64,000 nucleotides of DNA from Pseudomonas parafulva NBRC 16636 = DSM 17004. GTDB lineage: Bacteria; Pseudomonadota; Gammaproteobacteria; Pseudomonadales; Pseudomonadaceae. The notes below the pieces were generated by a model. It did no database searches. It was not told the origin of the DNA and worked only from the letters and a program-made list of their open reading frames with translations. Positions 1-8,893 of this stretch are shown piece after piece; position 1 is the stretch's first letter, and each line of letters begins with the position of its first letter. Position numbers and translations under genes: made by a program. The DNA is taken from assembly GCF_000730645.1 (NCBI RefSeq), contig NZ_BBIU01000006.1:124001-188000 (forward strand), given 5' to 3'.

Positions 1-2
1 TG

Positions 3-407
3 GCGGGGCTGGTTGCCATCTGTGCGGGTTCTGACGTGATGCACCCGGCCGGTGCACTGGCGACCGGCCTGGTGGCCGGTGTGCTGTTCGTCTGGACCTT
101 CACCGCCGCGCAGAACCGCTGGAAGATCGATGACGTACTGGGCGTGTGGCCCTTGCACGGCCTGTGTGGGGTCTGGGGCGGGGTGGCGTGTGGCATCTTC
201 GGCCAGACCGCGTTGGGTGGTTTGGGCGGTGTCAGCCTGTGGAGCCAGCTGTTGGGTACCCTGGCCGGGGTGCTGGTGGCGCTGGCTGGTGGGTTTGCGG
301 TGTATGGCACGGTGCGCGCCGTGCTTGGCTTGCGCTTGAGCCACGAGCAGGAATTCGAGGGGGCTGACCTGTCGCTGCACCGCATTGGCGCCACTACCCA
401 GGATTGA
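3..407 (+). CDS. amtB: Ammonium transporter, C-terminal part (5' truncated by window edge)
   Basis: The last 134 residues of an Amt/Rh-type channel that passes ammonium or ammonia across the inner membrane. The open frame runs in from the left edge, so the true start is outside. Visible family marks are the glycine-rich helix starting GLVAICAGSD and the segment IDDVLGVWPLHGLCG, which fits the E. coli AmtB stretch VDD..(D)VFGVHGVCG carrying the second pore histidine. Several hydrophobic glycine/alanine-rich helices follow, then a short polar cytoplasmic tail ending GATTQD. No glnK is visible, but it could lie upstream outside the window. Family assignment is secure; the exact paralogue cannot be told from a fragment. 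Confidence 0.9.
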   Translation, partial: AGLVAICAGSDVMHPAGALATGLVAGVLFVWTFTAAQNRWKIDDVLGVWPLHGLCGVWGGVACGIFGQTALGGLGGVSLWSQLLGTLAGVLVALAGGFAVYGTVRAVLGLRLSHEQEFEGADLSLHRIGATTQD

Positions 408-477
408 TCAGGTTCGGGTGCAGGGGCAGCGTTAACGGCCTAGAATAGCGCTCTGCACATGCAACGGAGCCCGCCCC

Positions 478-717
478 ATGCTGCCTGAATGCCAATTGTT
501 CGGCACCCTTGGCTGCCACCTGTGCGAGGTGGCGGAGGCTGTGCTGATGCCTTTCGTCGACCATGGCCTGTTGGTCGAACTGGTGGACATTGCCGACAAC
601 GAGGTGCTGTTCGAGCGCTACGGTCTGGTCATCCCCGTGTTGCGCCGTTGCGACAACGGGGGGGAGTTGCACTGGCCATTCGATGCCGAACAGGTCGTGG
701 CTTTCCTGGAGCAATGA
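478..717 (+). CDS. Glutaredoxin-like thiol protein (DUF836 family)
   Basis: A 79-residue thioredoxin-fold protein. The N-terminus has a strand followed by GTLGCHLCEVAEAVL, giving a CxxC redox pair at the start of helix 1. A later IPVLRR supplies the cis-proline loop expected of glutaredoxins. It starts at an ATG preceded by CGGAG about 10 bases upstream. The family is small, cytoplasmic and usually annotated only as glutaredoxin family; the redox partner is unknown. It may share a transcript with the M15 peptidase gene 108 bases downstream, but nothing shows this directly. Confidence 0.85.
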   Translation: MLPECQLFGTLGCHLCEVAEAVLMPFVDHGLLVELVDIADNEVLFERYGLVIPVLRRCDNGGELHWPFDAEQVVAFLEQ

Positions 718-825
718 GGCCCCTGGAGGATCCCTGACCCTGCTCCAAGTGGGCGGTGATAGGTGAATGATTGGTCGGCGGCACACGGGTGCCGACCTGG
801 TCAACCTTCATCGGAATCGCCTGTC

Positions 826-1257
826 ATGCTGCTTACCCCGCACTTCACCCTAAGGGAAATGATCGTGTCCCAGCTAGCCGCCCGGGACGGGTTCGACAAC
901 ACCCCGCCAGGCCCTGTGGTCGACAACCTCAAGCTGCTGTGCAACACCCTCGAGCAGGTGCGCGCCCTGTTCGACGCCCCCATCATCATTAGCAGTGGCT
1001 ACCGCAGCGAGCGCCTTAACACGCTGATTGGTGGCTCCGCCAAAAGCCAGCATGTGCAGGGGCTGGCGGCCGATTTCACGGTCATCGAGGTATGCCCCCG
1101 TGAAACTGTACAACGCATCTGCGACAGCACCATTGGGTTCGACCAGCTGATTCTGGAGTTCGACAAGTGGGTGCACCTGTCAGTCAGCCGTGGTGCGCCA
1201 AGGCGGCAGGTGTTGACCATTCGCAAAGGCAGCGGTTACCTGCCCGGCCTGCAATAA
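826..1257 (+). CDS. M15-family D-Ala-D-Ala carboxypeptidase-like peptidase
   Basis: A 143-residue protein of the peptidase M15 family (VanY/peptidase_M15_3 type), which cleaves D-Ala ends of peptidoglycan stem peptides using zinc. The family core is visible: SSGYRSERLN near residue 63, then GGSAKSQHVQGLAADF, in which His and Asp are zinc ligands, and FDKWVHLSV, which supplies the third ligand. I start at ATG 826 because the protein then begins MLLTPHFTLREM, the normal family start; an upstream in-frame start would add 21 residues of unrelated sequence. There is no signal peptide, so it may be cytoplasmic or phage-endolysin-like in origin, although the neighbourhood shows no other phage gene. 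Confidence 0.85.
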   Translation: MLLTPHFTLREMIVSQLAARDGFDNTPPGPVVDNLKLLCNTLEQVRALFDAPIIISSGYRSERLNTLIGGSAKSQHVQGLAADFTVIEVCPRETVQRICDSTIGFDQLILEFDKWVHLSVSRGAPRRQVLTIRKGSGYLPGLQ

Positions 1258-1291
1258 GGTGCATTGACGACCACAGAGGGATGTTCGTATG

Positions 1292-1307
1292 CTGTATATA
1301 AATACAG
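1292..1307 (+). promoter_or_regulatory. LexA operator (SOS box) upstream of the 102-aa protein
   Basis: CTGTATATAAATACAG matches the gammaproteobacterial LexA consensus CTG-N10-CAG with an AT-rich centre, one base from the ideal CTGTATATATATACAG. It lies 15 bases upstream of the ATG at 1323, where bound LexA would block transcription. The same spacing rule (CTG-N10-CAG) is seen twice upstream of lexA in this window. Confidence 0.85.
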
Positions 1308-1322
1308 TATTGAGGTAAATCC

Positions 1323-1631
1323 ATGCTCAACGTCGAGCAATTGAAGTACAGCGTCAACCGCATGCCTGTCGAGCGGGTGGCCGACGCTGTCCTGGAACTG
1401 CGCCTCGAAGGGCTGGTGACCGAAAACCTCACGCCTTTTGGCAAAGTGCATTTCAATACCTGTTTTGCCGAGATCGAGGCCTTGTTCCAGCGTGCGGGGT
1501 ACCACCGTGGCCTCGATGTGGTGGGTTATGAGGGGCTGCTGTACGCCCTTTACGACCCGGGGCGCTGGGAGCCCGTGCAGGTGTTGCGGTGGTTGAAGGC
1601 ACGCAGCGAGGCGTTGGCCCAGGCTGGCTGA
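1323..1631 (+). CDS. Small SOS-controlled protein of unknown function
   Basis: A 102-residue soluble protein, predicted mostly helical, with no signal peptide or membrane segment and only one cysteine. I do not recognise the family. The middle holds NLTPFGKVHFNTCFAEIEAL and the second half is rich in Trp, Tyr and Leu (GYEGLLYALYDPGRWEPV). The key evidence about its role is upstream: a near-perfect LexA box 15 bases before the ATG predicts induction by DNA damage. It is not SulA, which is encoded elsewhere in this window, and it is not recognisably a polymerase, nuclease or toxin. The neighbouring pseudouridine synthase begins 51 bases downstream and might be co-transcribed. Confidence 0.75.
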   Translation: MLNVEQLKYSVNRMPVERVADAVLELRLEGLVTENLTPFGKVHFNTCFAEIEALFQRAGYHRGLDVVGYEGLLYALYDPGRWEPVQVLRWLKARSEALAQAG

Positions 1632-1682
1632 CAGCGCAGGCATGGGGGATAATGCGCGGCCTTACCCGCTTCGAGCCATGCC

Positions 1683-2567
1683 ATGACCACGCCCTTCGAC
1701 CCCGCCCAGCAGCAAGCCAGCACGGTGTGCTTGCCACCGGGGGGCTGGACAACCGTGCTCGACTGCTTGTGCGATCACTTCAAGGCCATCGACCGTAGCC
1801 AGTGGCTCGACCGTTTTGCCCGGGGCCGGGTGCTGGATGCGCAGGGGCGGCCGGTAGCGGCCAGCCTGCCGTACAAGCGGGGCATGCGCCTGCATTATTT
1901 TCGCGAGGTGCCCAATGAGCGGGTCATCCCTGCCCAGGAAGTGGTGCTGCATGCTGACGAACACCTTGTGGTGGCCGACAAACCGCATTTTCTGCCCGTG
2001 ACACCTGGCGGCGAATACGTGGAGCAAACGCTGCTGCGCCGCTTGATCCGCCGCCTCGGCAATCCGAACCTGGTCCCGTTGCACCGGATAGACCGCCATA
2101 CTGCGGGCCTGGTGCTGTTTTCTGCCAACCCGAACTCCCGCAGCGCCTACCAGCGGCTGTTCCCTGAGCGGCGTATCGAAAAACGCTATCAGGCCATTGC
2201 CGCCGCCATGCCGCAGCACAGCTTTCCGCTGGTGCATAAAAGCCGTCTGGAGCACGGTGAGCCGTTTTTCCGCATGCATGAGGTGGACGGGCAGGCCAAC
2301 AGCGAAACCGTGGCTGAGGTGCTGGAAAAGAATGGCGGGCTATGGCGCTACGGCCTGTCCCCGGTAACTGGCAAGACCCACCAACTGCGGGTTCACATGG
2401 CCGCGTTGGGGGCGGGTATCAGCAACGATCCTTTCTACCCCCACCTGCGCACTGTCGAAGATGATTACCAGCAACCGCTGAAGCTATTGGCTCAGAGCTT
2501 GCGTTTTGTCGACCCGCTTTCTGGCGAGGAACGCTATTTCCAGAGCCGTCTGCAACTCGACTGGTAA
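1683..2567 (+). CDS. RluA-family pseudouridine synthase
   Basis: A 294-residue enzyme that would isomerise uridine to pseudouridine in rRNA or tRNA. The catalytic motif is HRIDRHTAGLVLF near residue 132, where the Asp of RxD is the nucleophile. LVVADKPHFLPVTPGG before it is the usual RluA-family strand, and YGLSPVTGKTHQLRVHMA near residue 222 is the conserved RNA-binding/active-site segment. An N-terminal segment of about 90 residues precedes the catalytic domain; I see no clear S4 domain in it. The target base cannot be inferred from sequence alone. Confidence 0.9.
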   Translation: MTTPFDPAQQQASTVCLPPGGWTTVLDCLCDHFKAIDRSQWLDRFARGRVLDAQGRPVAASLPYKRGMRLHYFREVPNERVIPAQEVVLHADEHLVVADKPHFLPVTPGGEYVEQTLLRRLIRRLGNPNLVPLHRIDRHTAGLVLFSANPNSRSAYQRLFPERRIEKRYQAIAAAMPQHSFPLVHKSRLEHGEPFFRMHEVDGQANSETVAEVLEKNGGLWRYGLSPVTGKTHQLRVHMAALGAGISNDPFYPHLRTVEDDYQQPLKLLAQSLRFVDPLSGEERYFQSRLQLDW

Positions 2568-2577
2568 CGCCTGCAGG

Positions 2578-2597
2578 GGCGCCCGATAACGGGCGCC
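2578..2597. terminator. Hairpin between convergent genes
   Basis: Eight-base arms GGCGCCCG and CGGGCGCC around the loop ATAA, placed between the pseudouridine synthase stop and the 3' end of aer-2. There is no T-run on either side, so it is a possible bidirectional terminator or 3'-end protecting hairpin. Confidence 0.5.
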
Positions 2598-2610
2598 TGA
2601 GGCACCGGAA

Positions 2611-4176
2611 TCAGCGGTTGAACCGCTCCACCAGCGAATACTGGCTGCCGGCAGTGGTGTTCAGCTCCTCGCTCAACAGCGCCGAATGTTGCGCCTGCTC
2701 GGCCGTTTGGTCAGCCAGGTCGGCAATGGTGCTGATGTTGCGGCTGATTTCGTCGGCCACTGCGGTCTGTTCTTCGGTTGCGGCAGCAATCTGTGTGGCC
2801 ATGTCGGTGATGTTGGCCACCGCCTCACTGATGCCCACCAGTGCCTCGTCGGCCTGCATCACACGATCCACCCCCTCCTGCGCCTGACGGTGGCCGCTTT
2901 CCATGGTGGTGACGGCATTGCTGGCGGTCTGTTGCAGCTTGGCGATCAGGCTGTGGATCTGCCCAGTGGACTCGGCGGTACGCTGGGCCAACTGGCGCAC
3001 CTCATCGGCGACCACCGCGAAACCACGCCCCATCTCACCCGCGCGCGCTGCCTCGATGGCAGCGTTGAGGGCCAGCAGGTTGGTCTGGTCGGCAATGCCT
3101 TTGATCACATCCACCACGCCGCCGATCTCGTCGCTGTCCTTGGCCAGCTGAGTCACGGTCTGCCCGGTTTCGCCAACTGCCGCCGACAGGCGCTCGATAG
3201 CTTCACGGGTTTCACCCGCAATCTGCCGACCCTGGCCAGTAAGGCGGTTGGCCTCCTGGGTGGCATCGGCGGTGCGTTGCACGTGGTTGGCCACTTCCTG
3301 GGTGGTTGCGGCCATCTGGTTGACGGCGGCAGCAACCTGCTCGGTTTCCACCCGCTGGCGTTCCAGCCCCGAAGAGCTCTTGTGTGCCAGTACATCGGAT
3401 TGACGCGCCTGATCGCTCAAGTGCTCGGCGGTATCCTGCAGGCGTGTCAGGCAGGTTTTCATCCGTGCGTCCTGGCTCAGCATGGCCATTTCCAGGCGTG
3501 CCTGCACCCCGCGGCTGTCGGTGTACATTTGCGCGATCAGTGGATCGGACGTGGTCTGTTCAGCCAGGCGCAGCAGGCGCTTGAGCCCGCGCTGCTGCCA
3601 GGTCAGGCCCAGCAGGCCCAGGGGCACGGAAAGCGCCGCAGCCAACGCGAAGCCCCAGGAGTGGCCCAGCCATATGCCAATCAGGAAGCCGATCTGGCTG
3701 ATCAGAATGAACGGCAGCCAGTCCTGCAGCACCGGCAGCCAGCGGTCGCGGCGCGGAACTGCGGGTTTGCCCTGGTTGATGCGCTTGTACAACGCCTCGG
3801 CGCGGCGGATCTGCTCAGCGGTCGGCTTGACCCTGACCGATTCGAAACCGACAACCTCGTTGTTTTCGAAAACCGGTGTGACATAGGCATTGACCCAGTA
3901 ATGGTCGCCGGTCTTGCAGCGGTTCTTGACGATACCCATCCAGGGCTGGCCCTGCTTGAGGGTTTGCCACATGTGGGCAAAGACGGCGGGCGGCACGTCG
4001 GGGTGACGGACCAGGTTATGCGGCGCACCCATCAGCTCATCGCGGGTAAAACCGCTGATTTCGATGAACGCATCGTTGCAGTAGGTAATAACGCCTTTGG
4101 CATTGGTGGTGGAGATCAACCGCTGCTTGGCAGGGAAAGTCCGTTCTCTCTGGGTAATCGGCTGGTTGTTACGCAT
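2611..4176 (-). CDS. aer-2: Aer-type aerotaxis/energy-taxis receptor (PAS + MCP)
   Basis: A 521-residue chemoreceptor. The N-terminus (about residues 15-115) is a PAS domain with [20 protein letters not shown] and the Aer-like [10 protein letters not shown] segment, which in E. coli Aer holds FAD. Two closely spaced hydrophobic stretches follow (about 155-195) with almost no periplasmic loop, so sensing is cytoplasmic. The C-terminus is a methyl-accepting signalling hairpin with tip [21 protein letters not shown] start at ATG 4176 (MRNNQPITQ) because a sigma-28 promoter lies just upstream of it; longer in-frame starts would overlap that promoter. In P. putida KT2440 the receptor beside acnA is Aer-2, needed for aerotaxis, and this is its likely orthologue. 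There is no C-terminal CheR-binding pentapeptide. Confidence 0.92.
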   Translation of the reverse strand: MRNNQPITQRERTFPAKQRLISTTNAKGVITYCNDAFIEISGFTRDELMGAPHNLVRHPDVPPAVFAHMWQTLKQGQPWMGIVKNRCKTGDHYWVNAYVTPVFENNEVVGFESVRVKPTAEQIRRAEALYKRINQGKPAVPRRDRWLPVLQDWLPFILISQIGFLIGIWLGHSWGFALAAALSVPLGLLGLTWQQRGLKRLLRLAEQTTSDPLIAQMYTDSRGVQARLEMAMLSQDARMKTCLTRLQDTAEHLSDQARQSDVLAHKSSSGLERQRVETEQVAAAVNQMAATTQEVANHVQRTADATQEANRLTGQGRQIAGETREAIERLSAAVGETGQTVTQLAKDSDEIGGVVDVIKGIADQTNLLALNAAIEAARAGEMGRGFAVVADEVRQLAQRTAESTGQIHSLIAKLQQTASNAVTTMESGHRQAQEGVDRVMQADEALVGISEAVANITDMATQIAAATEEQTAVADEISRNISTIADLADQTAEQAQHSALLSEELNTTAGSQYSLVERFNR

Positions 4177-4205
4177 GGCTTGGATGTCCGCGGGGCTTTG
4201 GAGGG

Positions 4206-4232
4206 CTATCGGCACGCCGCGTGTTTTGTTGA
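4206..4232 (-). promoter_or_regulatory. Sigma-28 (FliA) promoter for aer-2
   Basis: Read on the minus strand: TCAA at 4232-4229, a 15-base spacer, and GCCGATAG at 4213-4206, against the FliA consensus TCAA(G)/TAAA-N15-GCCGATAA. The -10 element sits 30 bases upstream of the aer-2 ATG. It fits motility-linked expression of the receptor. Confidence 0.7.
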
Positions 4233-4315
4233 GGGAATATTTGCAGGGGTTGATCCAAGGCAATACGCCAGTGAAGCACTTGAATTACCGAACGTGAAAG
4301 TTCGCAGCTGATAGC

Positions 4316-4339
4316 CGCAATAACGCGCTTTTTATTGCG
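4316..4339. repeat. Inverted repeat between aer-2 and acnA
   Basis: Eight-base perfect arms CGCAATAA and TTATTGCG separated by eight bases, within the 243-base gap upstream of aer-2 and downstream of acnA. It could be an operator for aer-2 or part of the acnA 3' end; sequence alone does not decide. Confidence 0.4.
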
Positions 4340-4381
4340 TTTAAGTGATGGCTCGGTGAACTATTCATTGCGTTGAATGTC

Positions 4382-4412
4382 GGGGCACCTGCGCGGAAGG
4401 CGCAGATGCCCC
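4382..4412 (-). terminator. Stem-loop just after acnA
   Basis: Arms GGGGCA/TGCCCC continued, after one C-A mismatch, by CTGCGC/GCGCAG around a five-base loop. It lies seven bases beyond the acnA stop codon. No T-run follows on the minus strand, so it is either a weak terminator or an mRNA-stabilising end. Confidence 0.45.
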
Positions 4413-4419
4413 ATTGCCT

Positions 4420-7161
4420 TCACGCCGCTATGAGTTGGCGCAACACGTAATGCAGAATGCCGCCGGCCTTGAAGTATTCCACTTCATTGAGGGTGTCGAT
4501 GCGGCACAACACCTCGATGTCCAGCTGTTGCCCATCCTCGCGGGTGATGCGCAGTGGCAAGCTCATGCCGGGATGAATCTGCACACCTGCCAGGCCGGTT
4601 AGCTCGATCTGTTCCTTGCCGGTGAGGCACAGCTGCTTGCGGTCGTGCCCAGCCTTGAACTGCAGCGGGAGCACGCCCATGCCGACCAGGTTCGAGCGGT
4701 GGATACGCTCGAAGCTCTCGGCAAGCACAGCCTTGACCCCAAGCAGGTTGGTGCCTTTGGCCGCCCAGTCGCGGCTGGAACCAGTGCCGTACTCCTGGCC
4801 GGCAATCACCACCAGCGGTGTGCCCTCCTGCTGGTAACGCATGGCGGCATCGTAGATAGACAGTTTCTCGCCCGTGGGTACGTGCAAGGTGTTACCACCT
4901 TCCTCGCCGCCAAGCATTTCATTGCGGATGCGGATATTGGCAAAGGTGCCCCGCATCATCACTTCGTGGTTGCCGCGGCGCGATCCGTAGGAGTTGAAAT
5001 CCCTGGGTTCCACCCCTTTGTCACGCAAATAACGCCCTGCCGGGCTGTCGGCCTTGATGTTGCCCGCGGGCGAGATGTGGTCGGTGGTGACCGAGTCGCC
5101 CAACAGCGCCAGTATGCGTGCGCCACGGATGTCGGTGATCTGCGGAGCGGGCCCCTCGATCCCCTCGAAGAAGGGCGGGTGCTGGATATAGGTGGAGTCG
5201 TGTTGCCACACATAGGTCGCAGCCTGCGGCACTTCGATGGCCTGCCACTGTGCATCGCCGGCAAACACCTCGGCGTACTCCTTGTGGAACATCGCGGTAT
5301 CGACCTTGGCTACCGCAGCAGCCACTTCCTGCTGGGTGGGCCAGATGTCCTTCAGGTAGACAGGTTGGCCATGCTTGTCGGTGCCCAGCGGGTCCTTGGT
5401 CAGGTCCACACGCACACTGCCAGCCAGGGCATAGGCCACCACAAGGGGCGGGGAGGCCAGCCAGTTGGTCTTGACCAGTGGGTGCACCCTGCCTTCGAAG
5501 TTGCGATTGCCCGACAGCACCGAGGCGACGGTCAGGTCGGCGTTGGCAATGGCTTTTTCAATCGGTTCGTCCAGCGGCCCGGAGTTACCGATGCAGGTGG
5601 TGCAGCCATAGCCCACCAGGTCGAAGCCCAGTTCGTCGAGGTAGGGCGTAAGCCCGGCCGCGTGGAAGTACTCCGTGACCACCTTCGAACCAGGGGCCAG
5701 CGAGCTCTTGACCCACGGCTTGCGTTGCAGGCCTTTTTCCAGGGCCTTTTTGGCAACCAGGCCTGCAGCCATCATGACGCTGGGGTTGGACGTGTTGGTA
5801 CACGAGGTGATGGCCGCAATGACCACCGCGCCATCGCGCAGTGTGTGGGTTTGCCCTTGGTGGCTGTAGTCGATTTCACCGGCCTGGTCGGCATTGCCAA
5901 CGGCCACGCCGCCGCCGCCCTCGCTCTCCAGCCGCCCGACTTCGCGGGCAAGCGGTTTGGGCTGCAGTTCGATGAAGTGATCGAAGGCCTGGCTGACCTG
6001 GCCCAGTGCTACCCGATCCTGCGGGCGCTTGGGCCCTGCCAGGCTGGATTCCACATCATGCATGTCCAGGGCCAGCGTGTCGCTGAACAACGGTTCCTGG
6101 CCCGGTAGGCGCCATAGCCCCTGGGCCTTGCAGTATTGCTCCACCAGTTCCACGGTGGCAGCCGGCCGGCCCGACAGCCTCAGGTAATCCAGGGTTACAT
6201 CATCCACCGGGAAGAAACCGCATGTGGCGCCGTATTCCGGTGCCATGTTGGCGATGGTTGCACGGTCGGCCAGGGGCAACTCGGCCAAGCCGTCGCCGTA
6301 GAATTCGACGAACTTGCCCACCACGCCTTTCTTGCGCAGCATTTGGGTCACCGTCAGCACCAGGTCGGTGGCGGTGATGCCTTCGCGCAGCTTGCCGGTC
6401 AGCTTGAAGCCAATCACCTGCGGTATCAGCATCGATACCGGCTGGCCGAGCATCGCCGCTTCCGCTTCGATGCCGCCCACACCCCAGCCCAGCACGCCCA
6501 GGCCATTGATCATGGTGGTGTGCGAGTCGGTGCCCACCAGCGTGTCGGGGAACGCGTAGGTACGGCCGTCCGCCTCGCGGGTCCAGACCGTACGGCCCAG
6601 GTATTCAAGGTTGACCTGGTGGCAGATACCGGTGCCCGGTGGTACCACGCTGAAGTTGTCGAAGGCACTTTGGCCCCAGCGCAGGAATGCGTAGCGCTCG
6701 CCGTTGCGCTGCATTTCGATGTCGACGTTTTCGCCGAAAGCCTGTGCAGTGCCGTAGTGGTCGACCATCACCGAGTGGTCGATAACCAGGTCCACTGGCG
6801 ACAGCGGGTTGATGCGTTGCGGGTCACCGCCGGCCTTGGCCATGGCCGCGCGCATGGCGGCCAGGTCGACCACTGCAGGGACGCCGGTAAAGTCCTGCAT
6901 CAGCACGCGGGCCGGGCGGTACTGGATTTCGCGGTCCGAGCGGCGCTCGGTCAGCCACTGGGCCAGCGCTTGCAGGTCGTCACGGGTGACGGTTTTGCCG
7001 TCCTCCCAGCGCAGCAGGTTTTCCAGCAGCACTTTCAGCGACATGGGCAGGCGCTGCAGGTCACCCAACTGGCGGGCGGCCTCGGCAAGGCTGAAATAGT
7101 GGTAGGTCTGGTTGCCGACTTGTAGCGGCTTGAGGGTTTTCAGGCTATCGAGCGAGGGCAT
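4420..7161 (-). CDS. acnA: Aconitate hydratase A
   Basis: A 913-residue aconitase that converts citrate to isocitrate in the TCA cycle. The [4Fe-4S] cysteines are visible in [12 protein letters not shown] and [12 protein letters not shown], and the C-terminal swivel domain has [15 protein letters not shown]. The length is that of the AcnA/IRP1-like subfamily. I start at ATG 7161 ([10 protein letters not shown]), which has AAGGAG eight bases upstream; the in-frame extension beyond it has no ribosome site. It is transcribed away from rlmM across a 225-base gap that must hold both promoters. It is a stand-alone gene. Loss of its iron-sulphur cluster under oxidative stress is known for other aconitases. 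Confidence 0.97.
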   Translation of the reverse strand: MPSLDSLKTLKPLQVGNQTYHYFSLAEAARQLGDLQRLPMSLKVLLENLLRWEDGKTVTRDDLQALAQWLTERRSDREIQYRPARVLMQDFTGVPAVVDLAAMRAAMAKAGGDPQRINPLSPVDLVIDHSVMVDHYGTAQAFGENVDIEMQRNGERYAFLRWGQSAFDNFSVVPPGTGICHQVNLEYLGRTVWTREADGRTYAFPDTLVGTDSHTTMINGLGVLGWGVGGIEAEAAMLGQPVSMLIPQVIGFKLTGKLREGITATDLVLTVTQMLRKKGVVGKFVEFYGDGLAELPLADRATIANMAPEYGATCGFFPVDDVTLDYLRLSGRPAATVELVEQYCKAQGLWRLPGQEPLFSDTLALDMHDVESSLAGPKRPQDRVALGQVSQAFDHFIELQPKPLAREVGRLESEGGGGVAVGNADQAGEIDYSHQGQTHTLRDGAVVIAAITSCTNTSNPSVMMAAGLVAKKALEKGLQRKPWVKSSLAPGSKVVTEYFHAAGLTPYLDELGFDLVGYGCTTCIGNSGPLDEPIEKAIANADLTVASVLSGNRNFEGRVHPLVKTNWLASPPLVVAYALAGSVRVDLTKDPLGTDKHGQPVYLKDIWPTQQEVAAAVAKVDTAMFHKEYAEVFAGDAQWQAIEVPQAATYVWQHDSTYIQHPPFFEGIEGPAPQITDIRGARILALLGDSVTTDHISPAGNIKADSPAGRYLRDKGVEPRDFNSYGSRRGNHEVMMRGTFANIRIRNEMLGGEEGGNTLHVPTGEKLSIYDAAMRYQQEGTPLVVIAGQEYGTGSSRDWAAKGTNLLGVKAVLAESFERIHRSNLVGMGVLPLQFKAGHDRKQLCLTGKEQIELTGLAGVQIHPGMSLPLRITREDGQQLDIEVLCRIDTLNEVEYFKAGGILHYVLRQLIAA

Positions 7162-7386
7162 TGCCAACTCCTTCTGCGCCGGTGCCGGGCAACGACTCAA
7201 AGGGTTGCCGGTAGCACCGCTGTGTACCAGCCCGCACGGCACGGGCCTGGCTGAATGGTCAGGTTAGTCCGGTTTGCGTTACCTGACCCTTTTCTGGACC
7301 GACGGGGCATGTCGCAGGTTCCGAACTTCCTTTATCATCGCGGCCCTGCCGGCGCCTTGGGTGCGCCAGCCGTCGTGGAGTGAGAG

Positions 7387-8454
7387 ATGAATACCCTGTT
7401 CATGCATTGCCGGCCCGGTTTCGAGGGCGAGGTGTGCGCCGAGATCAGCGAGCATGCTGCCCGTGTGGGCATTGCCGGTTACGCCAAGGGCAAGGCGCAT
7501 GGCGCCTGCGCCGAGTTCGTCTGTAGCGAGGCGGGCGCTGCCGAGCGGCTGATGGGCGCGCTGCGCTTCAGCCAACTGATCTTTGCGCGGCAGTGGGCAT
7601 GTGGTGGGTACATCGAGTTGCCGGAAACCGACCGCATCAGTGTGCTGCTGGAGCAACTGGCGGGCCAGCCGGTGTTCGGCAGCCTTTGGCTGGAAGTGCT
7701 GGACAGCAATGACGGCAAGGAGCTGTCCACGTTCTGCCGCAAGTTCGAGGCGCCGTTGCGCAAGGCGCTGGAGAAGGCTGGGCGGCTGGTCGAGGACACC
7801 TCACGCCCGCGCTTGCTGCTGACCTTCATCAGCGGCCGACGGGTGTTTGCCGGGAGTGCACCGCCTGCCAACAGCGCGCTTTGGCCAATGGGCATCCCGC
7901 GCCTGAAGTTCCCCCGCGAGGCGCCCAGCCGTTCGACGTTGAAGCTGGAAGAAGCCTGGCACCAGTTCATCCCGCGGGACCAGTGGGAGCAGCGCCTGGG
8001 CGACGACATGACGGGGGTGGACCTGGGTGCTTCGCCTGGCGGCTGGACGTATCAGCTGGTGCGACGGGGCATGCTGGTCACGGCCATCGATAACGGGCCT
8101 ATGGCAGAAAGCCTCATGGACACGGGGCTGGTGCAGCATTTGATGGCCGATGGTTTCACCTGGCGGCCGAAGCAGACGGTGGACTGGATGGTGTGTGACA
8201 TCGTCGAGAAGCCGGCGCGAACCACTTCGCTGATCGAGACGTGGTTAGGGGAAGGGCTGTGTCGGGAGGCGGTAGTCAACCTCAAGTTGCCGATGAAACA
8301 GCGGTATGCAGAGGTGCGGCGGTTGCTGGATCGGATGGAGGCAACGTTCAAGGCGAGCAAGGTGAGGGTGTCGATTGCTTGCAAGCAGCTTTACCATGAC
8401 CGTGAGGAGGTGACCTGTCACTTGCGCCGGTTGGATCTGAAACCGCGCCGGTGA
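7387..8454 (+). CDS. rlmM: 23S rRNA 2'-O-ribose C2498 methyltransferase
   Basis: A 355-residue SAM-dependent methyltransferase of the RlmM (YgdE) family, which methylates the ribose of C2498 in the peptidyl-transferase centre. The N-terminal part is a THUMP-like RNA-binding module. The SAM loop [18 protein letters not shown] lies near residue 210. The K-D-K-E catalytic tetrad of ribose methyltransferases is present: Lys in TLKLEEAW (about 186), Asp in MVCDIVEKP (about 270), Lys in VVNLKLPMK (about 300) and Glu in REEVTCHLR (about 340). The length is the family norm. It is followed, after 136 bases, by tusA, another RNA-modification gene. Confidence 0.96.
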   Translation: MNTLFMHCRPGFEGEVCAEISEHAARVGIAGYAKGKAHGACAEFVCSEAGAAERLMGALRFSQLIFARQWACGGYIELPETDRISVLLEQLAGQPVFGSLWLEVLDSNDGKELSTFCRKFEAPLRKALEKAGRLVEDTSRPRLLLTFISGRRVFAGSAPPANSALWPMGIPRLKFPREAPSRSTLKLEEAWHQFIPRDQWEQRLGDDMTGVDLGASPGGWTYQLVRRGMLVTAIDNGPMAESLMDTGLVQHLMADGFTWRPKQTVDWMVCDIVEKPARTTSLIETWLGEGLCREAVVNLKLPMKQRYAEVRRLLDRMEATFKASKVRVSIACKQLYHDREEVTCHLRRLDLKPRR

Positions 8455-8590
8455 TGGCAACCACGGGCATGCCTTGGCTCAAGTGGTGGCGCTCGGTCTC
8501 GCAGGCAAAAGCATTATCGAGGCGGCCACCATCCAGCTTGGTACACACCGAACAATGCGCGACAATGGCAATCATTTTGCGGAGCCCTCC

Positions 8591-8833
8591 ATGACCGACT
8601 TCACCCCTGATGCCACCCTCGACGCCACGGGCCTGAATTGCCCGGAACCGGTGATGATGCTGCACCAGCACGTGCGTGATCTGGCCGCAGGCGGCCTGCT
8701 CAAGGTCATCGCCACCGACCCCTCCACGCGCCGCGACATCCCCAAGTTCTGCAACTTTCTTGGCCACGAACTGCTGCAGCAACAGGAAGAGGCTGGCACC
8801 TTCCTGTACTGGATCCGCAAGAGAGCCGACTGA
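8591..8833 (+). CDS. tusA: Sulfurtransferase TusA
   Basis: An 80-residue sulfur carrier that relays persulfide sulfur from IscS toward 2-thiouridine synthesis in tRNA wobble bases. The defining motif [10 protein letters not shown], with the active Cys of CPxP, is near residue 17. The C-terminal half [20 protein letters not shown] matches TusA. I use ATG 8591 ([10 protein letters not shown]), preceded by GGAG; an upstream in-frame start would add 39 unrelated residues. pdxB begins 60 bases downstream on the same strand. Confidence 0.94.
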   Translation: MTDFTPDATLDATGLNCPEPVMMLHQHVRDLAAGGLLKVIATDPSTRRDIPKFCNFLGHELLQQQEEAGTFLYWIRKRAD

Positions 8834-8893
8834 AGCGCTCTGGAACACACCCCGCGTTGCGCCTACACTGCGCTCCCCAGACAGGAGAGCGCC

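Noticed and set aside
826..1257. M15 peptidase as part of a prophage lysis cassette
   Set aside because: There is no holin, spanin, tail or integrase gene within the flanking region, and neighbours are housekeeping genes.
2686..4311. Long plus-strand frame opposite aer-2
   Set aside because: Shadow of a GC-rich gene. The minus-strand product is a clear chemoreceptor with its own promoter.
4645..6108. Long plus-strand frame opposite acnA
   Set aside because: Shadow frame; acnA has all its active-site residues and a ribosome site.
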